From NCBI RefSeq assembly GCF_964656455.1, contig NC_135717.1, positions 15,890,775 to 15,954,774 of the forward strand: DNA of 64,000 nt. Direction: 5' to 3'. The position numbers and the translations under genes are program-made. The notes beneath the pieces were generated by a model that worked only from the letters and a program-made list of their open reading frames with translations, made no database searches and was not told where the DNA came from. This stretch comes from Halichoerus grypus. Taxonomy: Eukaryota; Chordata; Mammalia; Carnivora; Phocidae. How positions within the stretch are numbered: the first letter of the stretch is position 1; each line of letters opens with the position of its first letter. Below are positions 50,501 to 61,724 of this stretch, piece after piece.

Positions 50501-50655
50501 GGTACAGATGTAGTGAAAGGAAGGAGCACATGTACCCCAATGTTCATAGCAGCAATGTCCACAACAGCCAAACCGTGGAAGGAGCCGAGATGCCCCTCAA
50601 CAGATGAATGGATAAAGAAAATGTGGTTCTTATATACATTAGAATATTACTGAGC
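47564..50655 (+). pseudogene. L1 ORF2 remains, endonuclease domain deleted
   Basis: ORF2 starts ATGGCACTAAATTCCTATC at about 47564. After six codons it jumps to the region between endonuclease and reverse transcriptase. Pieces of the RT follow ([27 protein letters not shown]). The catalytic FADD box reads FAGD near 49065, next to a frameshift. The C-terminal zinc-knuckle region ([20 protein letters not shown]) is readable at about 50340-50420. Clearly dead. Confidence 0.8.
47602..47788 (+). mobile_element. CAN SINE inside the L1
   Basis: Forward SINE (ggggacacctgggtggctca ... aaaatcttaaaaaaaa). The flanks gaaactaatgaaaatg and gaaaccaatgagaatg form a diverged TSD, so the insertion postdates the L1 but is not very recent. 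Confidence 0.85.
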
Positions 50656-51184
50656 CATCAGGAAGGATGAACACCCACAATTTGCATCAACATGGACGGA
50701 ACTGGAGGGGATTATGCTAAGTGAAATAAGTCAAGTAGGGAAGACAATTATCATATGGTTTCACTCATATGTGGAACATAGGAATGGCATGGAGGACCAT
50801 AAAGGAAGGGAGGGAAAACTGAAGGGGGAGAAATCAGAGAGGGAGACGAATGATAAGAGACTATGGACTTCGGGTAACAAACTGAGGGTTTCAGAAGGGA
50901 GAGGGCTAGGGGGATTGGGTAGCTGAGTGATGGATATTGAGGAGGGTAGGAGTTGTGATGAGCAGTGGGTATTATACACAGCTAATGAATCATGGAACAC
51001 TACATCAAAAACTAATGATGTACTATACAGTGGCTAACTGAATATAATAAAAAAATATAAATGTTCTCCCTTAAGAGAAAAAAAGATAAAAATAAATAAA
51101 AAGTCTACTAGGCCAAAAAAAATTTTATTACCCCAAAAGAAACCCCATAACATATACTTTAGTTATAATCTCACAATCACCTGT

Positions 51185-51838
51185 TTTTGTCTGCTCAGGC
51201 TGCCATAACAAATACCATAGACTGGGTGGCCCAGACAACAGAAATTTATTTTATCATAGTTCTAGAGCGAGAATTCCAAGATCAAGATGCCAGCCAGTTG
51301 GGTTTCTGGTGAGAGCTCTCTTCCTGGCTTGCAGACAATTGCATTCTTGCTGTGTCTTCATATGGAGAGAGAGAAGAATAAGAAGGAGAAGAAGGGGAAG
51401 AAGGGAAAGAAGGAGGTGAAGAAGAGGAAGTGGAGGAGTAAGGGGGAGGAGGAGGAGAGAAGGAAAGGGGAAAGATGGAAAGGGATAGAGAGGGGAAAGG
51501 GAGAGAGGAGAAGGAGAGAGGGAGAGATGGGGAAAGAGAGAGAGAGATGGAGGGAAAGGGAGGGAGAGAGGAGAGGGAGGAGAGGGAGAGATGAGAAAAG
51601 GAGAGAGAGAGAGGTAGAGGGAGGGAGAAAGGGAGAGAGGGAGAGATGAAGAGAAAGTGATCTCTAGTGTCTTTCTCTTTTTATAAGGGCACCAGACCTG
51701 TCAGATTAAGGTCCCACCCTTATGACATTATTTAGCCTTTATCACCCCCTTGCCAGCCCCATCTCCAAATATAGTCACATTAGGAATTAAAGTCTCAACA
51801 TATGAATGAGGGGGGATGAGCTTTCAGTCCATAATACC
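51185..51838. repeat. Interspersed repeat of uncertain family inserted in the old L1
   Basis: It begins gtctgctcaggctgccataacaaataccatagactgggtggcc and ends cacattaggaattaaagtctcaacatatgaatg...cagtccataata. This is a common mammalian repeat pattern that I cannot assign firmly. Its middle is replaced by a polypurine expansion. Confidence 0.5.
51357..51657 (+). repeat. Polypurine (GGA/GAA)n low-complexity tract
   Basis: About 300 bp is almost pure A/G on the + strand, built from drifting gagagagg/gaagga units. The long reading frame across it (Lys/Glu/Arg only) is not a gene. Confidence 0.9.
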
Positions 51839-52442
51839 TCCTATCATCCCAGCCCTAGGCAACCACTAATATATTCCCTATCTCTATAGATGACCTATTC
51901 TGGACATTTCATATAAATGGACTCATATAACGTGTGGGCCTTTATAATTGGCTTCTGTCACTTACCATAATGGTTTCAAGATTCATCCATGTCACAGTAT
52001 GTATCAGTACTTTATTACTTTTTATTTGGAGTTTTTAATTTCATTTTATGGATATACCACATTTTCTTTATCCATTCATCAGTTTCTGGACATTTGGGTT
52101 GCTTCCACTTTGGGACTATTACAAATAATGCTTCTATGAGCACCGTGTATAAGACTTGAGGGAATATGCTTTTACTTTTCTTGGGTGTATGTTTAGGAAT
52201 GGAATTGCTGGATCATATCGCTCTATGTTCAACCATTTGAAGAATTGCCAAACTGTTTTCTAAGGCAGATGTATCATTTTACATTCCCACCAGCATTGTA
52301 TGAGGATTACAATCTATCCATACCCTTGCAACCTGCTTCTTCTCCACTTTTCTCAACAAGCAGATAGTGTAGCTGATACCCCTTAGTTTCTCTGTTGTTA
52401 TTATCTGATGGCAGCAACTTCCTTAGAAATGTGGACCTTCTG

Positions 52443-52684
52443 GGGCTCATGGGTGGCTCAGTCAATTGAGCATCTGACTTTTGGCTTTGGCTCAGGCCAT
52501 GATCTCAGGGTTGTGAGACTGAGCCCCGGTGCCAGGCTCCACACTCAGTGGGGTCTGCTTAGGATTTTCTCTCTCCCTCTGCCCTTCCCCCAACTCATGC
52601 TCTCCTCTCTCTTAAATAAACAAACAAACAAACAAATAATAAATAAATAAATAAATAAATAAATAAAAATAATTTTTTAAAAAA
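52443..52684 (+). mobile_element. CAN SINE with 18-bp TSD
   Basis: Forward SINE with a long AAAC/AAAT-rich tail. It is flanked by agaaatgtggaccttctg (52425-52442) and agaaatatggaccttctg (52685-52702), with one mismatch. Confidence 0.88.
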
Positions 52685-53502
52685 AGAAATATGGACCTTC
52701 TGATAAGAGCAAATAGCTGATAACGGATTATTGTCTCATTAATTAACTTACTGGGTAAGCTTTCAAGGGGTTTGCATTTTGAAAAAGTTAACTTAGTGTA
52801 AACTTCTCCAAAGAGGGAACTGATTCTTGAGCATCCCCAGGACTTGGTGCAACTGAGAGGCAGTTAGGAGACAGTTCTGAACAGGAAGACTGTGAAACCT
52901 AGTGAGACCATCAATTTCAGTCTTTCCCTGGCCTTCAACTAATTTCCCATGTTCACTAATGGGGTTATCAACCCAAGAGGACTAGGCAGGGTGAGTGGTC
53001 ATTATAATACAAAGTGTGGACAAGGTTAAGAAAGCACTGATGGTGGAGGAAGGAATTACACCAAGATCCCAGATGTTAGATTTAGATAGTGTGGCAGTTT
53101 CTGTAACCATGTAAAGTAGTTGGATTGGAATTTCAGGATCATGTGGTTGGGAGATAAGAGGTTTAGTAACTCCCCTCTTCCCCACTTGGAGGATTCCTGA
53201 GACTTGGCAGGACCTTACTTGGACATCAGCCCTCAGGCATCTCCAGTCTTAAACACTTAAGAACACTTACTTGCTCTTCATGTTTAGTGCAGTAAAATCC
53301 CACTGCTCTGAGATTTTCATTGTCACCAAGCTTCTGACCCAGGCCTTCAAGCAACAACCTCAGGGCCATCCTAATTCTCCCACTTACTGTGTGACCAAGG
53401 GTCTGCTACATCACTACACCATTTCATCAATTTTACAAATATTTATTAAGCACCTACCATATGCCAGGCACTGTTCTAGATACTTTCCTATCTTTGCAAG
53501 CA

Positions 53503-53621
53503 TTTAAAAAATGTTAGTTTGTTTGTTTGTTTATGTGATCTCTGCACCCAACATGGGATTCAAACTCATGACCCCAAGATCTAGAGTCCCATGCTCTTAG
53601 ACCGAGCCAGCCAGGTGCCCC
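53503..53621 (-). mobile_element. Old truncated CAN SINE
   Basis: Reverse-orientation SINE piece: tgtgatctctgcacccaacatggg ... agaccgagccagccaggtgcccc. Confidence 0.7.
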
Positions 53622-53929
53622 ATCCATGAGTGCATTTTAAAGATTAATTAAAAGGCCCTATCCCTGTAACCATTTCCCAGGTCCAGAAATGTTGTGCTCC
53701 AGAGCACCACTTCACACCTTCTTCCTCTCCTTTAGGGCTATAAGCACTATCCTGACATTAATGATGATAATTTCATGTATGAAATTAATATATTGAATAT
53801 AATTGAATAATGAGATATATACTTATATATTATTTATATATGAAATTTATATATATTTATGTTTATAAATATATATAATATATATAAATGGATTTCTAAA
53901 CAATATACTGTGATTTTGCCTGATTTTGA

Positions 53930-54180
53930 GCCCTATGGAAATGGAACTGGACTGTATGTCTTGTTTCTTCTGTGCTACAGTGTTTGTAAGGTAGTTACAC
54001 ATAGTTGTAGTCATCCATTTTTGTTGTTCTATAGTATTCCATTGTTTGAAATACCATTAATTTATATATCCATTTAACTGCTGATGACCATTGACTGTTT
54101 TCAGTTCTTGGCTATTAGGACCAATGCTTCTAGGACCACTCTGTAGTCACATGCAGGTATGTGAGTTTCTAGTGAACTTT
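53930..54180 (-). mobile_element. Old L1 fragment
   Basis: Contains reversed L1 3' text: tccatttttgttgttctatagtattccattg and tggctattaggaccaatgcttctagg. Confidence 0.45.
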
Positions 54181-54507
54181 CTTTTGTTTTACCCTGTGAG
54201 AATCACTGCTGTTCAGCACGACCAGGACTCTCCTTAATAATGCAGTTGGACTCTCCCTAATTCTACAAGGGGCAACTGAGAGGAAGAGGAGGGGCATGAC
54301 GGGCCCAAGGTCACTCGGGCGGCTGGTGGCAGAACTCAGACAATAATCAGGGTCTTTTCCAGATGTAGTCCACTCCCATGTCCCCCCAAACTGAGGGAAT
54401 TTGGGAGAGGTGGCACCAGGATAAGATGAGTGAGGCACCGCCTTCTGGTGTAGAATGTAAAGGGGCACGAAGATACTTGGCAATCAAGATTAATACTTGA
54501 ATCTTTT

Positions 54508-54575
54508 TAGATCGGCAAACTACAGCTTGTGCAGCCAACTGTTTTTGTAAATAAAGTTTTTTTGATTTTTTGATA
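54508..54575. repeat. Short hAT-Charlie terminal fragment
   Basis: The text gatcggcaaactacagcttgtgcagcc...gtttttgtaaataaagtttt resembles one end of the Charlie-type element also seen at 3.2 kb, in the opposite sense. Confidence 0.45.
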
Positions 54576-55302
54576 TTGCATTCAAATGTTGTTTATCTTG
54601 ATTACTAAATTCTTGGGCACCCCCTTAAATTCTGTGCCAGAAGCCAGCGCCTCATTCTCCTCTCCCTAATCCCAGCCCTGCAACCCAGGACCCAGGGTCC
54701 CTCTTCACCTTCGCTATCCTAAACCTTCTCCAAACCTTTCCAGCCCGGTCGTCACCACTGCTTTCTGTCCGTAGGGGGCGCGGTAGTCCTGTCTCCTGCA
54801 TGTCGTTCCCTCTCTCAATTCCCAGGTGAGGCGCCTGTCCCTGGAACCGAGGGAGGGACGCGCCGGGGTGCGGGGCCGGCGCGTGCGCGTGCCTCAAAGC
54901 CTCGGGCTGGGGTGCCCGGGTGATCCCCAAGCGCAGCACCCAGGCCTTGCGCGCTAAGCGGGCTTCCGAAGCCTCTCGCTTGAGGACAGTTCGCCCCAAG
55001 CCATTTCCTCTCACATTCTGTTTGGGGCCCGGAATGGCAGTTCCTACGCGGCTCTTTGTGGGGTGCTCACTGCCCAGACCATTCCGCCCATTCTTGGGAA
55101 CGCCAGGGGACGGGTGCGGCAGTTCTTGGGGACGGGAGAAGAGAGCAGGGCCGACCGGAACGAAATGCCCCTGGCCGAAGCTGGGTAAGGATGCACTGGA
55201 CCCTCGGCATCCAGGTCTCGACGGGGTTGGGGGGACGCCCACATGAGTGGCTTAGGTGCAGGGTCAATGCTCTTCCCGTTTCCGAGGCCCCTTGCGGACG
55301 CG

Positions 55303-55321
55303 ACTACATTTCCCGGAAGGC
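55303..55321 (+). promoter_or_regulatory. ZNF143-like element overlapping an ETS core
   Basis: ACTACATTTCCCGGAAGGC matches ACTACAnnTCCCAGnATGC at most positions, with GG replacing AG and GGC replacing TGC. The inner TTCCCGGAAG also contains a GGAA ETS core. Such sites cluster at housekeeping CpG promoters. Confidence 0.5.
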
Positions 55322-55382
55322 CCAGCAGAGGCCTCTTTCCCGGAGTGGGGCGTCTGGCTCCAAGGACGCTATCTCCGAGCCG

Positions 55383-55415
55383 CCGAGTTCCCACCGAGTT
55401 CCCACCGAGTTCCCT
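55383..55415 (+). repeat. Three 11-bp tandem repeats
   Basis: The unit ccgagttccca occurs three times head to tail inside the CpG island, the last copy with a single change. Confidence 0.85.
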
Positions 55416-56194
55416 CGGAGGCCGGCCCTCGCGGGGCAGGGTCCCATTGCAACGCCGCTGGGGTTTCGTGTCCGGAGAGTGAGGGTGACCAGCCCCGCTT
55501 GGCTGCACCCCCAGGTGCCATGTAGGAGATCTGCGGGCACGGGATGTCACTAGGTAAGAGCTAGCGAAGGGCAGGAGCCCGAGCCCGCTGCCTCTTACCT
55601 GGAGCAGGGGCCATATCTGAGCATCCACTTCCGCCGAGCCCCTTCGATAGGTCATTCCATGAACCCCCGAAAGCAGGTCGGTATTATCGGGATTGGAAGG
55701 GGCGGATGTGCATCTCCACTGCCCTTTTCAGCTTTGTGCCCTCCATTCTCTTCCTGGAGTCCGCTCATTCCATTAGCTAACTCATTTCCCAACCATTCCT
55801 TAAACACTCGCTGCACCACAGACCCTCTTGGCCTTAGAATCCAGACCTCCTTCTATTCCCAAGGTCTCCACTGAATTCTGCCTTTAGCCCCCTCACCTCC
55901 GCGAAAACATGCACACAGGCGCATAGTACAGCTTTCTCAGAACTTTACACTACACCCCGGTGACTAAAAGTCTGTATATCCCCAGCCTAGAGACACTTAG
56001 CCTTAGACAGTTTGGTAAGGTTAAATTTTATTATCATGTGGCATCGAGTCCAGCTATTGAGAGCTCCACACACCTAAGTTCAGGGCCTTGACCTTAGTTT
56101 ATACCCTGGACCCATTCCTGAAAAGGAAGGGCTATAGTGAAAGAAAAGTAACCTGTAGAGGTTTCCGAGGATAAACAGAGATAACCCTTTAGTT

Positions 56195-56320
56195 CAAAGT
56201 TCTCAATTTTGGCTGTATACTATGTTATTACACCTAAGTGCAGCCTGAGCAAAAGAATTTTTAGAAGCTGGTTGATTTTAATGTACAGCCAGGGTAGAGA
56301 GCCACTGCTTTAACCCTGAG
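56195..56320. repeat. MER20-like hAT-Charlie remnant
   Basis: Starts aaagttctcaattttggctgtatac and ends gtagagagccactgctttaaccc, with imperfect terminal inverted ends. Confidence 0.45.
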
Positions 56321-56483
56321 GGCAGGTGGATGGGGCCTGGGATGGCCAGAAGCACTGGGCCAGGCCCCTCCAGCTGGGAGCAGCGTCAACCCTTTATCCT
56401 AGTATGCTGCACAAATTGTTAACATTTTCCATGCATCCCCTGCAGAAACAGGAAGCACTGCCCTATATTAAGAAACGTGCCTT

Positions 56484-56897
56484 GGGTCCATAGTGTCGCA
56501 TGGTTCCTCTCCCTCTCTGATTTCTCCCCCTTCAGATTTCCCTCCCTTCCCCCTATGGTCCTCCCTGCTATTGCTTATGTTCTACATATGAGTGAAACCA
56601 TATGATAATTGTCTTTCTCTGCTTGACTTACTTCACTTAGCATAATCCCCTCCAGTTCCGTACATGTTGATGCAAAAGTTGGGTATTCATCCTTTCTGAT
56701 GGCTGAATAATATTCCATTGTATTTTTGTACCACATCTTTATCCATCCACTTTCAGAGGGGAGGGAGGATGGGGGGATGGGGTAGTAGGGTGATGGGTAC
56801 TAAGGAGGGCATGTGTTGTGATGAACACTGGGTGTTATATGCAACTAATGAATCATTGAACACTACACCAAAAACAACATAATAAAAAAGAAAAAGA
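56484..56897 (+). mobile_element. Short twin-primed L1 3' end
   Basis: Segment 56484-56753 is reversed L1 3' sequence; 56754-56897 is the following L1 3' end in forward orientation with AATAAA and an A-rich tail. It is flanked by direct repeats aagaaacgtgcct (about 56471-56483) and aagaaacatgcct (about 56898-56910). Confidence 0.8.
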
Positions 56898-57050
56898 AAA
56901 GAAACATGCCTGACAACTTTGTGTAAGGTAATTGGAAGTAAGGCAAAACAAGCCAAAAAAGCCAACTAGGAAACATACAGTAATCTCTGGATGAGATAAA
57001 GAAAGCCTGGGCTAGATTAGTGACAGGGAATGTAGGAGGAGAGAGTTGTG

Positions 57051-57246
57051 GGACGCCTGGGTGGCTCTGTCGGTTAAGCATCTGCCTTCGGCTCGGGTCA
57101 TGGTCCCAGGGTCCTGGGATCAAGTCCCGCATTGGGCTCCTTGCTCGGCGGGGAGCCTGCTTCTTCCTCTGCCTGCCTCTCTCTCTCTCTCTCTCTGATA
57201 AATAAATAAATAAATAAATAAATAATAACTCTTTAAAAAAAAGAAA
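57051..57246 (+). mobile_element. CAN SINE with 16-bp TSD
   Basis: Forward SINE flanked by ggaggagagagttgtg (57035-57050) and ggaggagacagttgtg (57247-57262). Confidence 0.9.
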
Positions 57247-57712
57247 GGAGGAGACAGTTGTGACAGTCACAGAAAGAATGACAGACTATGGTAGCTACCT
57301 AGATGGAAGTTTTTGGCAGGCTGTGGCTCTTTTAATTGTCATAAGGGCTGATTGCACTAACATATCCTAGTTGACTCCCAGAAGAGAGTCACCAGAACTG
57401 CTGTAGTCTTTCTAGAACTCTTGAGACCATGAATAGGCTGGGGTCATTGTGGCTGGCCCAGTGTCAGGCACTAGCAAATTGAACTGTGTCCATTCATAGA
57501 GTTAAAAGAGCTTCTGCTTTATGGTGGCCAGAGGCCCTTTCTGATATGGGGCAGCAGCTACACTCCTAGGGATAATTCCTCACAAGAAATTCAACAGGGA
57601 AAACATAAGCTCTGTGCATGGCATGAAAATGCTTATTATAACATTATTATAATAATGATATATTCCATAATAAAGGAAATGAATACAACAAAAGAACTTA
57701 AATAGCTAGCAT

Positions 57713-57925
57713 TAAGGGGCACCTGGGTGGCTCAGTCAGTTAAGCCTCCAGATCTTGATTTCAGCTCAAGTCATAATCCCAGGATCCTGGGATCGAGCCC
57801 CAGGTCAGGCTCCGTGCTCAGTGGGAAGTCAGCTTGAGGATTTCTCTCCCTCTCCCTCTGCCCCTCCCCCCACTCTAGTGCTCTCTCTCCCTCTCTCAAA
57901 TAAATAAATAAATCTAAAAATAAAT
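57713..57925 (+). mobile_element. CAN SINE with 13-bp TSD
   Basis: Forward SINE flanked by aaatagctagcat and aaatagatagcat. The CT-rich tail is followed by AAAT repeats. Confidence 0.85.
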
Positions 57926-58189
57926 AAATAGATAGCATGAAAATACGATCATTATGAAAATGTGAATGAACCAAAAAGAATCTTCTTTTGGGGAAGCAGA
58001 ATTAGATTCAACTTTTGCTTGGAGTAGCTTCCTCTTACTCAGTAACTAAACTATGATTATAGAGTAAATATGTAGGCATGTGGGCAAAGCCTGAAGAAAC
58101 TTGCTAACGTGAACATATTTTTCTTAGAGAAGGTCAGAATTATGGAGAAAAGGGGATTTCTTTTTCAAAAATTTCCCAGTGAGAGACAC

Positions 58190-58440
58190 TGTAGCATAGA
58201 AACTAGGAGAAAGCTCTCTCAAGCCAGATCATTTAGGTCCTGGTTCTGCCACTTACCAAATGGATGGCCTTTGGCAAGATTAAGACTTTTCAGTGGCTTG
58301 GTTTCTTCATCTGTAAAATGGGGTAATAGTCCCCATGTTAGAGAGTTGTTGGGAGTTTAATCTATATGTGGAAACTCTTAGAACAGCACCTGGCATATAG
58401 TAAGTATTCCATAAGTCCTAGCTCTTTAAACTGTTATTTA
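58190..58440 (+). repeat. MIR, forward orientation, well preserved
   Basis: Almost the whole MIR can be followed: ggtcctggttctgccacttacc, ttcttcatctgtaaaatgggg, gaacagcacctggcatatagtaagtattcc. Confidence 0.75.
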
Positions 58441-58529
58441 TAATGTAATAAAATCTTTTTAAAAATTGGCCAGTCAGCACTGATACTCCTGTCCACCCTC
58501 TACACCTCAGAAAAATCTTAGCATATTTG

Positions 58530-59240
58530 GACTGACAGCTTTATTGAAGTTACAGATAATAAAATGCCCCCATTTTAAGTGTAGTCTGATCTTTAATAAA
58601 TGTATACATTAATAAACCACCATCATGATCAAGATATAGAACATTTCTATCACCCCTTCTTCATGCCCCTTGCCAGTCAGCCTCTCTCTACCCCACTTAT
58701 TCCCAGACAACAATTGGTTTGCTTTATGCTCCTATAAATTAGTTCTGCCTATTGTAGAATTTCATATAAATGGAATCATACAATATGTACTCTTGTGTCT
58801 GGCTTCTCCGATCTAACATAATTTGAGATTCATCTCTTTGTTGCATATAACAACAGTTGTTCCTCTTTGTTGCAGAGAATTCCATTACATGGGTATCCCA
58901 CAATTTGTTTATTCCTTCACCTATTGATAGACATTTGGACTATTTCCAGTTTTTGCCTATTATAAATAAAGCTGCTGTACAGATTTGTGAAAAAGTCTTT
59001 GTGTGGACATGTTTTCATTTTCCATGGGTAAATACCTCAGAGTAGAATTGCTGGGTCATACAGTAAGTATGCAATTAATTTATTATTAAGAAACTGTCGA
59101 ACTGTTTTCCAAAATGGCTGGACCATTTCACATGTCATGAGCAATGTATGAGGGTTCCAGTTATCCCACATCCTTGACAACACTTGGTATTGTCAGTCTA
59201 TTAATTTTAGCCATTCTCATGGTATGTAGTGATACTCATC
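58530..59240 (-). mobile_element. Old L1 3' end
   Basis: Reversed ancient L1: tttattgaagttacagataataaaatgc, tctgcctattgtagaatttcatataaatgg, agtagaattgctgggtcatacagtaag. Confidence 0.6.
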
Positions 59241-59243
59241 ATG

Positions 59244-61724
59244 GTTTTTATTATTTTTTAATTTAAATTCAATTAGCCAGGTATAGAACATCATTAGTTC
59301 TTTTTTTTTTTTTTTAAAGATTTTATTTATTTATTTGACAGATAGAGACACAGCAAGAGAGGGAACACAAGCAGGGGGAGTGGGAGAGGGAGAAGCAGGC
59401 TTCCCGCTGAGCGGGGAGCCCGATGCGGGGCTCGATCTCAGGACCCTGAGATCATGACCTGAGCCAAAGGCAGATGCTTAACGACTGAGCCACCCAGGTG
59501 CCCCGAGAACATCATTAGTTCTTGATACAATGTTCAATGATTCATTAATTGAGTATATCACCCAGTGCGCATCATATCACATGCCCTCTTTAATGACCAT
59601 CACCCAGTTACCCCATCCCCCTACCCCCATTCCTTCTGTAACCCTGTTTGTTTCCCGGAGTCCAGAGTCTCTCATAGTTTGTTTCTCTCTCTGATTTCTT
59701 CCCATTCAGTTTCCCCCTCCTACCCCTATTGTCCTCTGCACTATTCCTTATGTTCCACATATGCTTGAAACCATATGATAATTGTCTTTCCTGCTTGACT
59801 TATTTCACTTAGCATAATCTCCTCCAGTCCCATCCATGTTGATGTAAAAGTTGGGCATTCATTCTTTCTGCTGGCTGAGTAATATTCCATTGTATATATG
59901 GACCACATCTTCTTTATCCATTCATCTGTTGAAGGGCATCTCGGCTCTTTCCACAGTTTGGCTATTGCAGACATTGCTGCTATGAACATTGGGGTACATG
60001 TGGCCCTTCTTTTCACTACATCTGTGTCTTTGGGGTAAATACCCAGGAGTGCAATTGCTGGGTCATAGGGTAGCTCTATTTTTAAATTTTTGAGGAACCT
60101 CCACACTGTTTTCCAAAGTGGCTGTACCAACTTACATTCCCACCAACAGTGTAAGAGGGTTCCCCTTTCTGCACAACCTCTCCAACATTTGTTGTTTCTT
60201 CCCTTGTCCATTTTTGCCATTCTAACTGGTGTAAGGTGGTATCTCAATGTGGTTTTGATTTGAATTTCCCTGATGGCTAATGATGATGAACATTTTTTCA
60301 TGTGTCTGTTAGTCATTTGTATGTCTCTTTTTGAGAAGTGTCTTTTCATGTTTTCTCCCCATTTTCTGACTTGATTATTTGTTTTTTGGGTGTTGAGTTT
60401 GAGAAGATCTTTATAGATCTTGGATATCAGCCCTTTGTCTGTAGTGTCATTTGCAAATATCTTCTCCCATTCTGTGGGTTGCCTCTTTGTTTTGTTGACT
60501 ATTTCCTTTGCTGTGCAGAAGCTTTTTATCTTGATGAAGTCCCAAAAGTTCATTTTTGCTTCTGTTTCCCTTGCCTTTAGAGACATGTCCAGCAGGAAGT
60601 TGCTGTGGCTGATGTTGAAGAGGTTACTGCCTAGGTTCTCCTTTAGGATTTTGATGGATTCCTGTCTCACATTGAAGTCTTTCATCCATTTTGAGTTTTT
60701 CTTTGTGTATGGTATAAGAGAATGTTCGAGTTTCATTCTTCTGTATATAGCTGTCCAATTTTCCCAGCACCATTTATTGAAGAGACTGTCTTTATTCCAT
60801 TGCATATTTTTTCCTGCTTTGTCGAAGATTATTTGACCACAGAGTTGAAGGCCCATTTCTAGGATCTCTATTCTGTTCCATTGGTCTATATGTCTGTTTT
60901 TGTGCCAGTACCATGCTGTCTTGGTGATCACTGCTTTGTAATATAGCTTGAAGCAGGCAACGTGATGCCCCCAGCTTTGTTTTTCTTTTTCGACATTTCC
61001 TTGGCGATTCGGGGTCTTTTCTGATTCCATACAAATTTTAGGATTGTTTGTTCCAGCACTTTGAAAAATGTCATTGGAATTTTGATCAGGATGGCATTGA
61101 AAGTATAGATTGCTCTGGCCAGCATAGACATTTTAACAATGTTTATTCTTCTGATCCATGAGCATGGAATGTTTTTCCATCTTTTTGTGTCTTCCTCAGT
61201 TTCTTTCATAAGTGTTCTGTAGTTCCTAGAGTATAGGTCTTTACCTCTTTGGTTACGTTTATTCTGAGTTACCTTATGGTTTTTGGTGCTATTATAAATG
61301 GAATCAATTCTCTAATTTCTCTTTCTACAGTTGCATTGTTAGTGTATAAGAAAGCAACTGGTTTCTGTGCATTGATTTTGTATCCTGCCACATTACTGAA
61401 TTGCTGTATGAGTTCTAGTAATTTGGGGGTGCAGTCTTTTTGGTTTTCCACATAAAGTATCATGTCATCTGTGAAAAGAGAGAGTTTGACTTCTTCTTTG
61501 CCAATTTGAATACCTTTTATTTCTTTTTGTTGTCTGATTGCTGTTGCTAGGACTTCTAGTACTATGTTGAACAATAGTGGTGAGAGTGGGCATCCTTGAC
61601 ATGTTCCTGATCTTAAGGGAAAGGCTCTCAGCTTTTCCCCATTGAGGATGACATTTGCTGTGGGTTTTTCATAGATGGATTTTATGAAATTGAAGAATAT
61701 TCCCTCTATCCCTATACTCTGAAG
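59244..61724 (-). mobile_element. 5'-truncated carnivore L1 (copy A)
   Basis: The 3' end is near 59244 and the element reads - strand up to 61724, where it stops inside the reverse transcriptase domain. It carries long open ORF2 pieces (61030-59741, 429 codons, and 61574-61269), so it is relatively young. The RT catalytic box reads FTDD instead of FADD. A SINE has inserted at 59303-59505. Confidence 0.85.
59303..59505 (-). mobile_element. CAN SINE with 18-bp TSD inside L1 copy A
   Basis: Reverse-orientation SINE flanked by agaacatcattagttctt at 59285-59302 and 59506-59523, an exact duplication. It is probably one of the youngest insertions in the window. Confidence 0.92.

Larger units (their letters stand above)
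43813..51060 (+). mobile_element. Near full-length L1, defective, with two nested insertions
   Basis: It begins at ggggggcaagatggcagagg, a typical L1 5' end with a YY1-like caagatggc, and ends in an AATAAA/A-rich 3' end near 51060. ORF1 remains are at 46604-47484 and ORF2 remains at about 47564-50655. It contains a nested L1 (43922-45054) and a SINE (47602-47788). The endonuclease part of ORF2 is missing, and several stops and frameshifts break ORF2. It cannot be autonomous. Confidence 0.88.
51110..52410 (-). mobile_element. Old L1 3' end, interrupted at 51185-51838
   Basis: Reversed old L1 text is present at 51110-51184 (ttttattaccccaaaagaaacccc). It continues after the interruption (ccagccctaggcaaccacta, ggacatttcatataaatgg, ggaattgctggatcatat) to about 52400. 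Confidence 0.6.
54760..55720. promoter_or_regulatory. Isolated CpG-rich island, probable promoter of an unidentified transcript
   Basis: GC and CpG content rise sharply against AT-rich repeat flanks. The island contains a ZNF143-like/ETS-like element at 55303-55321. It has a strong + strand donor (TAG|gtaagag) after 55553 and a strong - strand donor (CAG|gtaagag) after 55599. The - strand exon could encode MAPAP from ATG 55614 and ends in phase 1, like many short first coding exons of zinc-finger genes. I could not find a following exon on either strand, so the gene is not identified. Confidence 0.5.

Noticed and set aside
51287..51649. 120-codon Lys/Glu/Arg-rich frame
   Set aside because: Translation of the polypurine tract; low complexity, not a coding region.
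54652..55655. Long - strand frames (196 and 203 codons) in the CpG island
   Set aside because: Pro/Arg/Gly-rich, no recognisable motif, and two overlapping frames are open at once. Best explained by GC content, though the island itself is kept as a probable promoter.
59741..61030. 429-codon - strand frame as a host gene
   Set aside because: The protein is the C-terminal half of L1 ORF2 ([38 protein letters not shown]). It is a retroposon relic.
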